Positions 7,910 to 16,338 are shown, numbered from the stretch's first letter. The stretch: 64,000 bases of DNA from [Enterobacter] lignolyticus SCF1 (GCF_000164865.1 NC_014618.1:1984001-2048000); one strand, 5' to 3'. Numbers and translations are program-made. The notes: generated from the letters alone by a model not told the origin.

Positions 7910-9583
7910 ATGTCTGCAGGAACTATTACGCTGGCGAATGGCAGCTCCGTTGTCATGGGCGTCGGAACGGCGTTTACAACCGTACTGGCCGCCCGTGATT
8001 TTATAGTCGCTACCGTTGGCGGCATCACGTATACGCTGCCGGTGCAGTCCGTCGACAGTGACACGCAGGTTACGCTCATCAGCAATTTTCCGGGGCCGAC
8101 ACAAGCCGGGTCTGCCTGGTCAGCGGTTCCATGGAAGACACAGCAGCGTATCACCGCGGAGCTGGTCAGCCAGACAACGGAAGCCCTGCGCGGCCAGAAC
8201 TATGACAAGCGCAACTGGCAGGCGGTGTTCAGCGCCAGCGGCGATATCACGGTAATGCTGCCCGACGGTTCAATCTTTACCGGCCCGAGCTGGCATAAAA
8301 TTACGGAACTGCTCAATAGTATTGATCTGGATAATCTCCAGCACATCGCGGATACCGTGCATATCGATGCGCAGCAGGTCACTACCGACAAGAATGCTGC
8401 CGGTACCAGTGCAGACGCCGCGCATCAGTCGGCATCTGATTCAGCGAGCAGCGCCACCAGTGCAGGTAACAGTGCAGCGGATGCAGCCGGGAAAGCAACA
8501 GAGGCTGAAAATGCGAAGAGGGATGCGGAGGTTGCCAGTGCCGCCGCGCAGCAGGCAAAGGCCGATGTCGGTAATGTGGCGGATGCCGTCGCGGCGATTA
8601 AAGGTGTTGCCACTCTACCGCTTGGTTTGCCGTTCTGGTGGCCGACGCGCGCTACTATTCCGGCTGGTGGTCTCGCTTATGACGGGCAGGAGGTTGACCA
8701 GGCAACGTATCCTGACGCTTACGCCAGTGTGCTGGCCGGTACGCTTCCGGTCACCACCGAAGCGACCTGGCAGGCAGATCCGGGTAAACGGCATTGTTTC
8801 ACCCTGGGGGCTACGCCAGGTAAATTTCGTGTTCCGGATTTGAATGGCGCCACGTCGGGAAGTATTGCCCAGATTGCAATGACAGGCGGCACAGCAGATC
8901 TGGAGGGAATCAAGCGAGGTGAAGCCCCGAATATTAAGGTCGTACTTAATAGAATCATCACTGCAAATCCGCCAACTGTTTCTGGCGCAATCTCTGTGAC
9001 AGGGGATACGTCAAATACGTTAGCATGGAGTGGTGGTTCGTCGATGGGGGGAGTTAATTATGAGATTAGTGCCTCCAAAACCAGTGAAAGATACTCGGAT
9101 TTAGCAAAAGATATTCATGCGGCACGGGCCAGTGGTGTCATTTGTGGACAAATGTTCGGTCGTGTCAGTAATCCAGGAAGTGTTGACGGCGCCACGCTAG
9201 CTACCCGGCTGGAAAACATCAATACCGACCTGATCAGCCGTCTGAATGCTACAAATTCCCGCATTGGGCACGCTGTTATTGATGCAGGTAATGCCACACT
9301 CGGACGTGCTGCATTTTTCGATAATCCATTTGGTAATAACACGGCTGTTATCGTTTTAGCAGAACTACAGGTTGCGGGAGTGTGGGGGGCTACAGGTTTT
9401 GTCTACGCGAATGGCGGGATTGGTACCAGCGCAAACTATGTAGAGGGGCTGGGGATTAAGTTGTGCTGCGGTGGTTCAGCTCTGGCATGTATTTCTTCAT
9501 CAGGTGGTGGTGTACATACCATGGTACCTAATCTCACCACGGCGACTCCCTGTCGTATTCATGTTTATAAGGTGGTCTCATGA
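7910..9583 (+). CDS. phage tail fibre protein with collar domain
   Basis: 557 residues. The N-terminus (~1-150) is a beta-rich tail-attachment part. Residues ~150-230 are an Ala/Ser-rich repetitive helical shaft. Residues ~240-310 hold a phage tail-collar type motif (GLPFWWPT...GLAYDGQEV...KFRVPDLNG). The rest is a distal domain. Base composition changes from G/C-rich to A/T-rich near 8930, so the receptor-binding end looks acquired separately. The stop overlaps the next gene by 4 nt. Role: side tail fibre or adhesin for receptor recognition. Confidence 0.85.
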   Translation: MSAGTITLANGSSVVMGVGTAFTTVLAARDFIVATVGGITYTLPVQSVDSDTQVTLISNFPGPTQAGSAWSAVPWKTQQRITAELVSQTTEALRGQNYDKRNWQAVFSASGDITVMLPDGSIFTGPSWHKITELLNSIDLDNLQHIADTVHIDAQQVTTDKNAAGTSADAAHQSASDSASSATSAGNSAADAAGKATEAENAKRDAEVASAAAQQAKADVGNVADAVAAIKGVATLPLGLPFWWPTRATIPAGGLAYDGQEVDQATYPDAYASVLAGTLPVTTEATWQADPGKRHCFTLGATPGKFRVPDLNGATSGSIAQIAMTGGTADLEGIKRGEAPNIKVVLNRIITANPPTVSGAISVTGDTSNTLAWSGGSSMGGVNYEISASKTSERYSDLAKDIHAARASGVICGQMFGRVSNPGSVDGATLATRLENINTDLISRLNATNSRIGHAVIDAGNATLGRAAFFDNPFGNNTAVIVLAELQVAGVWGATGFVYANGGIGTSANYVEGLGIKLCCGGSALACISSSGGGVHTMVPNLTTATPCRIHVYKVVS

Positions 9584-9969
9584 AAACAATTTATGTCTGG
9601 ACGGGTGATTTCAGGTCATATGGTGATTCCGCTGATTTATGGGGGGGATCCACGATCCCGGTACAGGTTACAGATGATTTTGTCGGTGGTGCTAAGACGT
9701 ATTATCCGGAGACAAACATCTGGGTGGATGACCCGCCGTACGTGATGACTCATGAAGACCATGTTCTGGCTGCTGAAGTTCGTCGGCAGCAACTAATCAC
9801 CGCAGCAAATAATACCATGGATGACTGGATCCTTGATTTGCAGCTCGGGATGATTAGCGATGCTGATAGGTCTCAACTGATTATCTGGCGCCAGTACGCC
9901 AAGGACCTCAAAGCCCTCAATCTCGACTCTGCGCCGGATATCAACTGGCCACTAGTGCCCGAGCAATAA
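9580..9969 (+). CDS. tail fibre assembly chaperone (Tfa-like)
   Basis: 129 residues. The C-terminal half matches the Tfa family pattern: an AEVRRQQLI-type helix, then D-x-Q-L-G-x-I-S-D-A-D and W-R-Q-Y-A-K-D-L, ending INWPLVPEQ. Tfa proteins help trimerise the matching fibre and sometimes stay on its tip. The ATGA overlap with the fibre gene implies translational coupling and co-inheritance with the variable fibre end. The N-terminal half is less conserved, as is usual because it contacts the cognate fibre. Confidence 0.85.
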   Translation: MKTIYVWTGDFRSYGDSADLWGGSTIPVQVTDDFVGGAKTYYPETNIWVDDPPYVMTHEDHVLAAEVRRQQLITAANNTMDDWILDLQLGMISDADRSQLIIWRQYAKDLKALNLDSAPDINWPLVPEQ

Positions 9970-10079
9970 CAGTGCTACAGCTTGGCATTAGCAGCACCGG
10001 AAAACTAAAAATCCACATTCCATAACGGGTTACAAGAAAGCCAGAAATCAGGGGTTGATCTGCTCTCTCGTTAAAACTA

Positions 10080-10095
10080 CTGTATATATAATCAG
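10080..10095 (+). promoter_or_regulatory. LexA (SOS) box and -10 of umuDC
   Basis: CTGTATATATAATCAG fits the LexA consensus CTGT-N8-ACAG with one mismatch in the right half. A perfect TATAAT (10087-10092) is embedded in it, so LexA would cover the promoter. It lies 22 nt upstream of the umuD start. The rest of 9970-10116 holds no gene. Confidence 0.85.
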
Positions 10096-10116
10096 TATCT
10101 ATTTGTGGTGATTATC

Positions 10117-10536
10117 ATGCAGTTTTTCACACTTAAAGAGTTGCGTGCTGTGCAGCTCTTTCCCCTTTACAGTACCCTCGTCCCGTGTGGTTTTCCGTCC
10201 CCGGCGCAGGATTATGTTGAGAAGCGAATCGATCTCAACGAGTTGCTTGTTCAGCATCCCAGCGCAACCTACTTTGTCAAAACATCAGGCGACTCCATGA
10301 AGGACGCTGGTATCGGTGAGGGGGATTTGCTGGTGGTGGACAGTTCACGTAAGGCTCATCATGGCGATATCGTCATTGCCGCTGTTGACGGCGAATTCAC
10401 GGTCAAACGCCTGCTGCTGCATCCGGTTATCATGCTCAAGGCGGAAAACAGCGCCTACGCCCCGATTACGATAGGTACCGAAGACAATCTGGATATCTTC
10501 GGCGTAGTGACCTATATCGTGAAAGCGGCGAGTTAG
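10117..10536 (+). CDS. umuD: UmuD, self-cleaving subunit of DNA polymerase V
   Basis: 139 residues, the same length as E. coli UmuD, using the internal ATG of MQFFTLKELR. The self-cleavage site C24-G25 and the Ser-Lys dyad S60/K97 are all present. RecA filament-stimulated cleavage gives UmuD', which joins UmuC to make the error-prone translesion polymerase. LexA box directly upstream, umuC 2 nt downstream. As it lies between the tail fibre chaperone and the att site, this is a prophage copy, and a host chromosomal umuDC may exist elsewhere. Confidence 0.95.
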   Translation: MQFFTLKELRAVQLFPLYSTLVPCGFPSPAQDYVEKRIDLNELLVQHPSATYFVKTSGDSMKDAGIGEGDLLVVDSSRKAHHGDIVIAAVDGEFTVKRLLLHPVIMLKAENSAYAPITIGTEDNLDIFGVVTYIVKAAS

Positions 10537-10538
10537 CG

Positions 10539-11807
10539 ATGTTTGCGTTGTGCGATGTGAACGCATTCTATGCATCATGCGAGACCGTATTTCGCCCTGA
10601 CCTGAAGGGCAGGCCGGTCGCTGTGCTCTCGAATAACGACGGATGTGTCATTGCTCGCAATGCGGAAGCTAAAGGGCTCGGTATCACGATGGGCGATCCG
10701 TTTTTTAAGCAGAAAGAGTTGTTCCGGCGCTACGGTGTGGTGTGCTTCAGCAGCAATTATGAGCTTTATGCGGACATGTCGAACCGGGTTATGTCCACGC
10801 TGGAGGCGATGTCGCCGCGCTGTGAAATATATTCAATTGACGAGGCATTCTGCGATCTGACCGGCGTACGGAACTGCAGGGACCTGACGGATTTTGGGCG
10901 GGAAATTCGGGCTACAGTGCTTCAGAATACCCACCTTACGGTCGGTGTCGGTATTGCCCAGACTAAAACTCTGGCCAAGCTGGCCAATCACGCGGCGAAG
11001 CAATGGCAGCGACAGACCGGCGGCGTTGTGGATTTATCAAATGTTGAACGGCAGAGAAAGCTGATGGCAGCTCTGCCAGTGGATGAGGTCTGGGGCGTGG
11101 GGCGTCGGATTTCAAAGAAGCTGGAAGCAATGGGGATAAAAACCGTGCTGCAGCTGGCCGACACCGATATCCGTTTTATCAGGAAACACTTTAGCGTCGT
11201 ACTTGAGAGAACTGTCAGGGAACTCCGCGGCGAGCCGTGCCTCGAACTGGAGGAGTTTTCGCCAGCGAAGCAGGAGATCATCTGTTCCCGTTCATTCGGC
11301 GAACGCATTACTGAATACGAGGACATGCGCCAGGCTATCTGTAGTTATGCTGCCAGAGCGGCGGAGAAACTGCGCAGCGAGCATCAGTTTTGCCGGTTTA
11401 TCTCTGCGTTCGTCAAAACATCCCCCTTTACACTGAACGAACCTTATTACGGCAAAAACTCAGCGATCAAACTGCTCACACCGACGCAGGACAGCCGGGA
11501 TATTATCCGTGCGGCAACACGTTGCCTAGATGCAATCTGGCAGGAGGGGCATCGGTATCAAAAGGCAGGCGTCATGCTGGGGGATTTCTACAGCCAGGGC
11601 GTGGCACAGCTCAACCTGTTTGATGACAATGCACCACAGAAGAACAGCACGAAACTGATGGAAGTGCTGGATCTGCTTAACGCGAAAAGCGGACGAGGTA
11701 CTTTGTATTTTGCGGGGCAGGGTATTCAGCAGAGATGGCAAATGAAACGTGAAATGCTTTCTCCTCGCTACACCACCAGATACTCTGACCTGCTAACCGT
11801 TAAGTGA
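10539..11807 (+). CDS. umuC: UmuC, Y-family catalytic subunit of DNA polymerase V
   Basis: 422 residues, full length. The catalytic acidic residues are visible in ALCDVNAFYASCE at the N-terminus and SIDEAFCDL near residue 100. Helix-hairpin-helix region near ELPVDEVWGVGRR-type sequence (here ALPVDEVWGVGRR), then the little-finger domain and a C-terminal tail with the AQLNLFDD motif expected to bind the beta clamp. Co-transcribed with umuD under SOS control. Its 3' end overlaps the end of the opposing SRAP gene by 8 bp. Confidence 0.95.
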   Translation: MFALCDVNAFYASCETVFRPDLKGRPVAVLSNNDGCVIARNAEAKGLGITMGDPFFKQKELFRRYGVVCFSSNYELYADMSNRVMSTLEAMSPRCEIYSIDEAFCDLTGVRNCRDLTDFGREIRATVLQNTHLTVGVGIAQTKTLAKLANHAAKQWQRQTGGVVDLSNVERQRKLMAALPVDEVWGVGRRISKKLEAMGIKTVLQLADTDIRFIRKHFSVVLERTVRELRGEPCLELEEFSPAKQEIICSRSFGERITEYEDMRQAICSYAARAAEKLRSEHQFCRFISAFVKTSPFTLNEPYYGKNSAIKLLTPTQDSRDIIRAATRCLDAIWQEGHRYQKAGVMLGDFYSQGVAQLNLFDDNAPQKNSTKLMEVLDLLNAKSGRGTLYFAGQGIQQRWQMKREMLSPRYTTRYSDLLTVK

Positions 11808-12471
11808 CTGGAGCAATTAGCTCTGATCCCTGATTTTTCACATTCCCCACGGCGCGCGACACAGCGTGCCAGATAAACTTGTCGGCGGGCACTACACCAT
11901 CGGCAATAATCTCTTCTGCTTCTTTCCCGTCTATAGCCTGGCGCATCCACTCGCGTGCTGCTTCCGATGAAAGCACCAGTGGCCGGCGGTCGTGAATATC
12001 CATCAGCCCTTTATCCGCTGCAGAAGTCACAATGAGAAAACCTTCCGCTTCATCGCCGCGCTCGAACGGTGTGCTGCCGATCGCTGCCATAAAAATTGGC
12101 TTCCCGTCGGCCCGGTGAATGAAGTAGGGCTGTTTCTTGTCTCCTACTTTTTTCCATTCGAACCAGCCATCAGCGAAGCATATCGCCCGGCCATGCTGCC
12201 AAAGAGGTTTGAACATTCTGCTGGTTGCCGCCGTTTCTCGTCTGGCATTAATCAGTGGTGGCTTGTCCCACCATCCTGGAGCGTAACCCCACAAAACAGG
12301 ATCAAGATGCAACTGCTCGTCACGTTCGCTTAGCAGCAAGACTCTGGTACCCGGCGCCACGTTGTAGCGACCTATGGGAAGAGGGTCATAAGGAATATCG
12401 CGCTCAGCTTCATCGGCCAGGTAAGCCAGATACTCTTCCCTAGTTTGTGACTGGGAAAAACGTCCACACAT
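11800..12471 (-). CDS. SRAP-domain abasic-site protein (YedK/HMCES family)
   Basis: 223 residues, standard for the family. All key residues of YedK are present at the same positions: C2 (exposed after Met removal, forms the thiazolidine crosslink to abasic sites in single-stranded DNA), N75, R77, E105 and H160. Function (family): shields abasic sites at forks and can reverse the crosslink. It ends inside the last codons of umuC in the opposite direction; together the two units look like a damage-tolerance module carried by the prophage. Close to E. coli yedK, but the location is phage-borne. Confidence 0.92.
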   Translation of the reverse strand: MCGRFSQSQTREEYLAYLADEAERDIPYDPLPIGRYNVAPGTRVLLLSERDEQLHLDPVLWGYAPGWWDKPPLINARRETAATSRMFKPLWQHGRAICFADGWFEWKKVGDKKQPYFIHRADGKPIFMAAIGSTPFERGDEAEGFLIVTSAADKGLMDIHDRRPLVLSSEAAREWMRQAIDGKEAEEIIADGVVPADKFIWHAVSRAVGNVKNQGSELIAPVT

Positions 12472-12726
12472 GTTTACCTCCAGATTTATGACAAAAGTAT
12501 AGAAGGGTGGAACTGGAGGGGGCGAAATTTGGGTGTGATACCGCGCATCATTGATGATGTTCGCTTTGGAAAGTTAGGTGATTGCCATGTCGTGTAATGT
12601 ATGAAAAACAGGCTGCTTTCTTCCTAAGATAACTTTTGCGATACCAGCAATAACAGGGCTTAACACAGATAAACATGTTAGGACTGAAAGCGTTAACTTA
12701 TTGATCGCTATGATTTAGAAGAGGAT
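12472..12726. other. non-coding prophage right terminus
   Basis: Roughly 255 bp between the SRAP start and the tRNA fragment. It should hold the SRAP promoter and the phage arm of the attachment region. I see no convincing reading frame, no LexA box and no clear integrase arm-site repeats. Confidence 0.5.
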
Positions 12727-12781
12727 TTTAAAATCCCTCGGCGTTCGCGCTGTGCGGGTTCAAGTCCCGCTCCGGGTACCA
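12727..12781 (+). repeat. leuZ: prophage attachment site: 3' fragment of tRNA-Leu(UAA), leuZ
   Basis: The 55 nt run from the anticodon loop (TTTAAAA) through the variable arm (CTCGGCGTTCGCGCTGTG), the T arm (GGGTTCAAGTCCC) and the acceptor 3' strand, with encoded CCA at 12779-12781. This equals the 3' part of E. coli leuZ. The tRNA 5' half is missing: the base before the match differs and no D arm is present. leuZ is followed by yecA in E. coli, as here. The prophage therefore integrated in leuZ, and the functional tRNA, completed by phage DNA, should stand at the other prophage end, left of this window. Confidence 0.9.
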
Positions 12782-12823
12782 GTGGGAAAACAAGAATAAT
12801 CAAAGCAATAAGCAGTGTCGTGA

Positions 12824-12846
12824 AACCACCTTCGGGTGGTTTTTTT
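12824..12846 (+). terminator. terminator of the glyW-cysT-leuZ tRNA operon
   Basis: ACCACC-TTCG-GGTGGT stem-loop with seven T, 43 nt after the tRNA CCA end. After integration it is separated from its tRNA operon. Confidence 0.8.
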
Positions 12847-12925
12847 GTTTTTGTACAAACATTGCTTTTATCTCCTTACAGATGCGATCATCACGGCGTG
12901 TCTGACCTCCTGACTGAGACGTTTT

Positions 12926-13591
12926 ATGAAAACCGGACCCCTTAACGAAAGTGAACTCGAATGGCTGGACGATGTGCTGGCCCGCTACGGCAACGACCAT
13001 TCTATTATGGATGTCTCCGAGCTTGACGGCATGCTGACCGCAATTCTCTCTGCGCCTTACGCTATCGAACCGGCGGAGTGGCTGCTGTCGCTGTGGGGCG
13101 GGGCGGAGCACGTACCGCGCTGGGCCAACGATCGCGAACGGGATCGTTTCGTTAACCTGACGCTTCAGCACATGGACGATGTGGCCGAGCGTCTGAGCGA
13201 TTACCCGGATCAGTTTGAGCCGCTTTTCGGTACCCGCGAAGAAGAAGGCCAGGATATTACGATTGTCGAAGAGTGGTGTTTTGGCTATATGCGCGGCGTG
13301 GGTCTGAGCGACTGGTCGACGCTGCCGGCTGACCAGCAGCCGTCGCTTGACGCGATTGCCCTGCACGGCGATGAGGCGCAGCTCTCGCGTCTGGAGGCGC
13401 TTTCAGCAGATGAGTATGTGGCAAGCGTTGACGCTATCACCCCGGCGGCGCTGTCGCTGTATCAGTACTGGATGGCGAATCCGCAGACGGCGCCGGTAAA
13501 CGTGCCGGTGAAGAATGACAACAAAACGGGGCGCAACGATCCGTGCCCCTGCGGCAGCGGCAAGAAATATAAAAACTGCTGCCTGAAATGA
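12926..13591 (+). CDS. yecA: YecA, UPF0149 / SEC-C motif protein
   Basis: 221 residues, as in E. coli. The N-terminal ~180 residues form the helical YgfB/UPF0149 domain (GPLNESELEWLDD). The C-terminus is a zinc-binding SEC-C motif, NDPCPCGSGKKYKNCC, the same motif that lets SecA and YecA associate with ribosomes; E. coli YecA is reported as ribosome-associated. First host gene to the right of the prophage. Followed by a bidirectional terminator shared with tyrP. Confidence 0.93.
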   Translation: MKTGPLNESELEWLDDVLARYGNDHSIMDVSELDGMLTAILSAPYAIEPAEWLLSLWGGAEHVPRWANDRERDRFVNLTLQHMDDVAERLSDYPDQFEPLFGTREEEGQDITIVEEWCFGYMRGVGLSDWSTLPADQQPSLDAIALHGDEAQLSRLEALSADEYVASVDAITPAALSLYQYWMANPQTAPVNVPVKNDNKTGRNDPCPCGSGKKYKNCCLK

Positions 13592-13592
13592 A

Positions 13593-13617
13593 AAACGGCC
13601 CCGCGATGGGGCCGTTT
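13593..13617. terminator. bidirectional terminator between yecA and tyrP
   Basis: AAACGGCCCC / GGGGCCGTTT stem with a GCGAT loop and A/T runs on both sides, lying between convergent genes. Confidence 0.85.
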
Positions 13618-13633
13618 GTTTTACCACGTCAAC

Positions 13634-14845
13634 TCAGCCGACGGCTGGCAGCAGCCCGGTCGCAATGGCGGCCTGAATCGCTATCACCGCAATACCGCAG
13701 AGCAATACCAGCCAGAGCGCCGGTCGCCCTCCCGCAACGCGCCATGCCGCGCCAGGATGCCGCTGACGGCTTTTCATCGCCAGCAGCGAAGGAACGATCA
13801 GCGCCAGCACGGCGAGGGCGACGCCCGCGTATCCCAGCGCCATGACGAACCCTTGCGGATAAAACAGGGCAAACGCCAGCGGCGGCAGGAAGGTGATGAC
13901 GCCGGTTTGTATGCGCCCGCCCGCGGAGTTTTTACGCTGGAACAGGTCGGCCAGATAGTCAAATAAGCCCAGTGCGACGCCGAGGAATGAGGTGGCCAGC
14001 GCCAGATCGGCAAAAAGGTGCACCGCCAGCTCAACGTGCGGCGAGGCGACAACCTCGCGAATTGCCTGCAGCAGGCCGTTGAGCCCGGCATGATTGCTGA
14101 GCAGGGCGCTGAACACCGGCGAATCGATACTGCCGAGCGTCGCAAGCTGCCAGAAAATGTAGGCGACCAGCGGAATGAAGCTGCCAATGATAAAGACCCG
14201 GCGCAGTTTACGCAGGTCGCCGTTCATATAGCTGATAATGCTTGGCACGCTGCCGTGGAATCCAAATGAGGTAAAAATGACCGGAATGGCCGACAGCGCC
14301 AGACCCTGCTGCAACGGCAGCGTCAGCAGGTTGACCTGGTGGATATGTGGCAGCAGCAGCGCCAGCATGACCACCAGGAAGATAATCTTGGCGCTGAAAA
14401 GAAAGCGGTTGAACAGATCGACGAGGAACGTGCCGACGCAGATAACCGCGCCGCCCACGCCGGTAAACATCAGCACCCCCGCGGCAGGCGATAAGCTGGC
14501 GTTAAGCCACTGGTTCAGGCTTGAAGCAAGCAGTTCGCCTGCGCCGCTGATGTAGGCCGCAGTAAGGGCATACATCAGGAACAGCATACTGAACCCGGTC
14601 ACCCACTGGCCGTAGCGGCCCAGATAGCGCTGCGCCAGCGATCCTAACCCCGTATCGGCGGGAACGTGCTGATACACCTCCAGCAGCAGCAGGGCGGTGT
14701 AGCACATCAGCGCCCACAGGCAAAACAGTAGCGCCAGGGTGACACCAAAACCGACGCCCGCGGAGGCCAGCGGCATTGCCAGCATCCCTGCGCCTATCGT
14801 GGTACCGGCAACGATTAAAATACTTCCAACGGTGCGGTTCTTCAC
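13634..14845 (-). CDS. tyrP: TyrP, tyrosine-specific permease
   Basis: 403 residues from a GTG start with AGAGGA upstream. This matches E. coli TyrP in length; the 27-residue upstream extension has no such support. Eleven or so hydrophobic segments; the N-terminal VAGTTIGAGMLAMP is the hydroxy/aromatic amino acid permease signature that forms the unwound substrate helix. Proton-driven uptake of tyrosine at the inner membrane. A TyrR box lies ~90 bp upstream, so TyrR control is likely, with repression by tyrosine and activation by phenylalanine as in E. coli. Confidence 0.95.
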   Translation of the reverse strand: MKNRTVGSILIVAGTTIGAGMLAMPLASAGVGFGVTLALLFCLWALMCYTALLLLEVYQHVPADTGLGSLAQRYLGRYGQWVTGFSMLFLMYALTAAYISGAGELLASSLNQWLNASLSPAAGVLMFTGVGGAVICVGTFLVDLFNRFLFSAKIIFLVVMLALLLPHIHQVNLLTLPLQQGLALSAIPVIFTSFGFHGSVPSIISYMNGDLRKLRRVFIIGSFIPLVAYIFWQLATLGSIDSPVFSALLSNHAGLNGLLQAIREVVASPHVELAVHLFADLALATSFLGVALGLFDYLADLFQRKNSAGGRIQTGVITFLPPLAFALFYPQGFVMALGYAGVALAVLALIVPSLLAMKSRQRHPGAAWRVAGGRPALWLVLLCGIAVIAIQAAIATGLLPAVG

Positions 14846-14936
14846 GGATTCCTCTGTCTCTTTGGATAACCACAACAAAATATGCCGCGCAGAGTATGTT
14901 AAATCACTGTTTTCGTCAAATCTCAATTACAGTGTG

Positions 14937-14954
14937 TGTAATTATATGTTTACA
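14937..14954. promoter_or_regulatory. TyrR box upstream of tyrP
   Basis: TGTAAT-TATATG-TTTACA fits the TyrR consensus TGTAAA-N6-TTTACA with a single mismatch. It is ~92 bp upstream of the tyrP start on the minus strand, in the divergent region with yecH. A second, weak box expected from E. coli tyrP is not clear to me. Confidence 0.8.
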
Positions 14955-15037
14955 CCGTAAGGGCGTTAAAACCTGCGCCAGCGCAAAATGCGCATCTGTA
15001 ATGCATGTTATGGTGATTTTTATTTACGGAGGTGCGG

Positions 15038-15277
15038 ATGTCTTCAGTTCATGGTCACGAGGTATTACAAATGATGATTGCCTCGGGAGAGTCGTATACG
15101 GCAGAAAGCCTTGAAGCGGCGATTAAGGCGCAGTTTGGCGCCGCGGCGCGTTTTCATACCTGTTCGGCGGAAAATATGTCGGCAGGGGAACTGGTGGAAT
15201 TTTTACAGCGTAAAGGCAAATTTGTTCCGGCGGATGCTGGATTCACAACGGTACCGGAAAAAATCTGCCGCCATTAA
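15038..15277 (+). CDS. yecH: YecH family metal-binding protein (DUF2492)
   Basis: 79 residues, the same size as E. coli YecH. The ATG is preceded by ACGGAGGTG. Conserved features: HGHEVL near the N-terminus, HTCSAE in the middle, and a C-terminal ICRH; these His/Cys residues suggest metal binding. Function unknown. Divergent from tyrP and convergent with ftnA, as in E. coli. Confidence 0.9.
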   Translation: MSSVHGHEVLQMMIASGESYTAESLEAAIKAQFGAAARFHTCSAENMSAGELVEFLQRKGKFVPADAGFTTVPEKICRH

Positions 15278-15310
15278 ACGGGGCGGCATAAAGATGCCGC
15301 CGCCCGGGAA

Positions 15311-15808
15311 TTAATTTTGCGCGTCGAGGGTCGACAGTTCTTTATCGATAAAATACAGACCCTCGCCGCTTTTACCGGCCAGCGTCAGCTTATCGATAAC
15401 GGATTTAAACAGCTTCTCTTCTTCATGCTGTTCAGCAACGTACCACTGCAGGAAATTAAAGGTCGGATAATCCTGGCTGGTCATGGCGACGTGCGCCAGC
15501 TCATTTATTTTCTGAGTAATTAACTGCTCGTGTTCATAGGTGGAGCGGAACAGCGCATCCAGAGAATCATATTCAGCAAACGGCGTCGGAATCGAATTAA
15601 TACGCGGCAGGTTTCCGGTATCGCTCAGGTAGGCGAACAGGCGCTGCATGTGGGTCATCTCTTCCTGCGCATGACGACGCAGAAACGCGGCAGCACCTTC
15701 AAAACTGTGATAGCTGCACCATGCGCTCATCTGCTGATACAGCAGGGAAGAATAAAGCTCAAGGTTCATCTGCTCATTCAGTTTTTCAATCATTTCAGCT
15801 TTCAGCAT
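15311..15808 (-). CDS. ftnA: FtnA, non-haem bacterial ferritin
   Basis: 165 residues from MLKAEMIEKL; a 14-residue upstream extension is not conserved. Ferroxidase ligands E17, E50 and H53 are present, with further Glu in the third and fourth helices (YEHEQ, EEQHEEE-like AEQHEEE). Assembles into the 24-subunit shell that oxidises Fe(II) and stores ferric mineral in the cytoplasm. In E. coli it is the main ferritin, induced by iron through Fur and H-NS. The paralogue ftnB lies ~5 kb to the right. Confidence 0.95.
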   Translation of the reverse strand: MLKAEMIEKLNEQMNLELYSSLLYQQMSAWCSYHSFEGAAAFLRRHAQEEMTHMQRLFAYLSDTGNLPRINSIPTPFAEYDSLDALFRSTYEHEQLITQKINELAHVAMTSQDYPTFNFLQWYVAEQHEEEKLFKSVIDKLTLAGKSGEGLYFIDKELSTLDAQN

Positions 15809-15996
15809 GATAGTGCTCCAGAATAAAAAGTGATGAAAATCAGGCGTCACTATAATTTGTTATTGTTTTATTTGCAAAAGGTAAAATGAAAAACAAAAGT
15901 TGTTAAATGCAAATGGGAATAACACGCATTGCAGCTGTTAAATAATAAAATGAGAATAATTATATTTACCGCCGGTAATATATTCCGGCAGTAAAA

Positions 15997-16338
15997 TTAC
16001 CAGTAACTACCGGTGCTGGTCATCGGCGTCACCGTCACCCCGCGACACTGATATTGCAAGGTAATGGTGTGATTGAGACACAGCGAACCGCTTATCGTCG
16101 TGCAGGTTGCCTCCGGCTGGCCGTAGGGGAAGGCGGTCGCATAACCCATCTGCTGGCATTGTTTGGTGGCCATGCCGTTGGCAACGTAGCTATCGGTAGT
16201 GGCGGACTGCAGCACCGCCTGGCCATAGCTGAGGCGAACGATGCCGCTGTTGGCATCGACACTGCTGACGCTGGCCTGACGGGGAACGGTGCAGGCGCTA
16301 AGAAGGAGTATAACAGCAACGGGGAGGGTTTTTTTCAT
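15997..16338 (-). CDS. yecR: YecR-like lipoprotein
   Basis: 113 residues. Lipoprotein signal with lipobox L-S-A-C (Cys16) after a short basic start (MKK). Two pairs of Cys in the mature part (KQCQQMG, EATCTTISGSLCLN, YQCRGV) may form disulphides. This matches E. coli YecR, whose expression is flagellum-regulon dependent (FlhDC); no clear FlhDC box was identified here. Function unknown. Confidence 0.85.
   Translation of the reverse strand: MKKTLPVAVILLLSACTVPRQASVSSVDANSGIVRLSYGQAVLQSATTDSYVANGMATKQCQQMGYATAFPYGQPEATCTTISGSLCLNHTITLQYQCRGVTVTPMTSTGSYW

Noticed and set aside
1..12781. Tape-measure truncation as a decay mark of the prophage
   Set aside because: The frame is open from base 1, so the missing start is only the window edge; all tail genes are intact.
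14897..14914. Second, weak TyrR box before tyrP (TGTTAA-N6-GTTTTC)
   Set aside because: Only the left half resembles the consensus.
15278..15310. GGCGGCAT-AAAG-ATGCCGCC hairpin between yecH and ftnA as a terminator
   Set aside because: A good stem, but neither side has a clear T-run; it may act as a weak or Rho-assisted terminator, so it was not listed.
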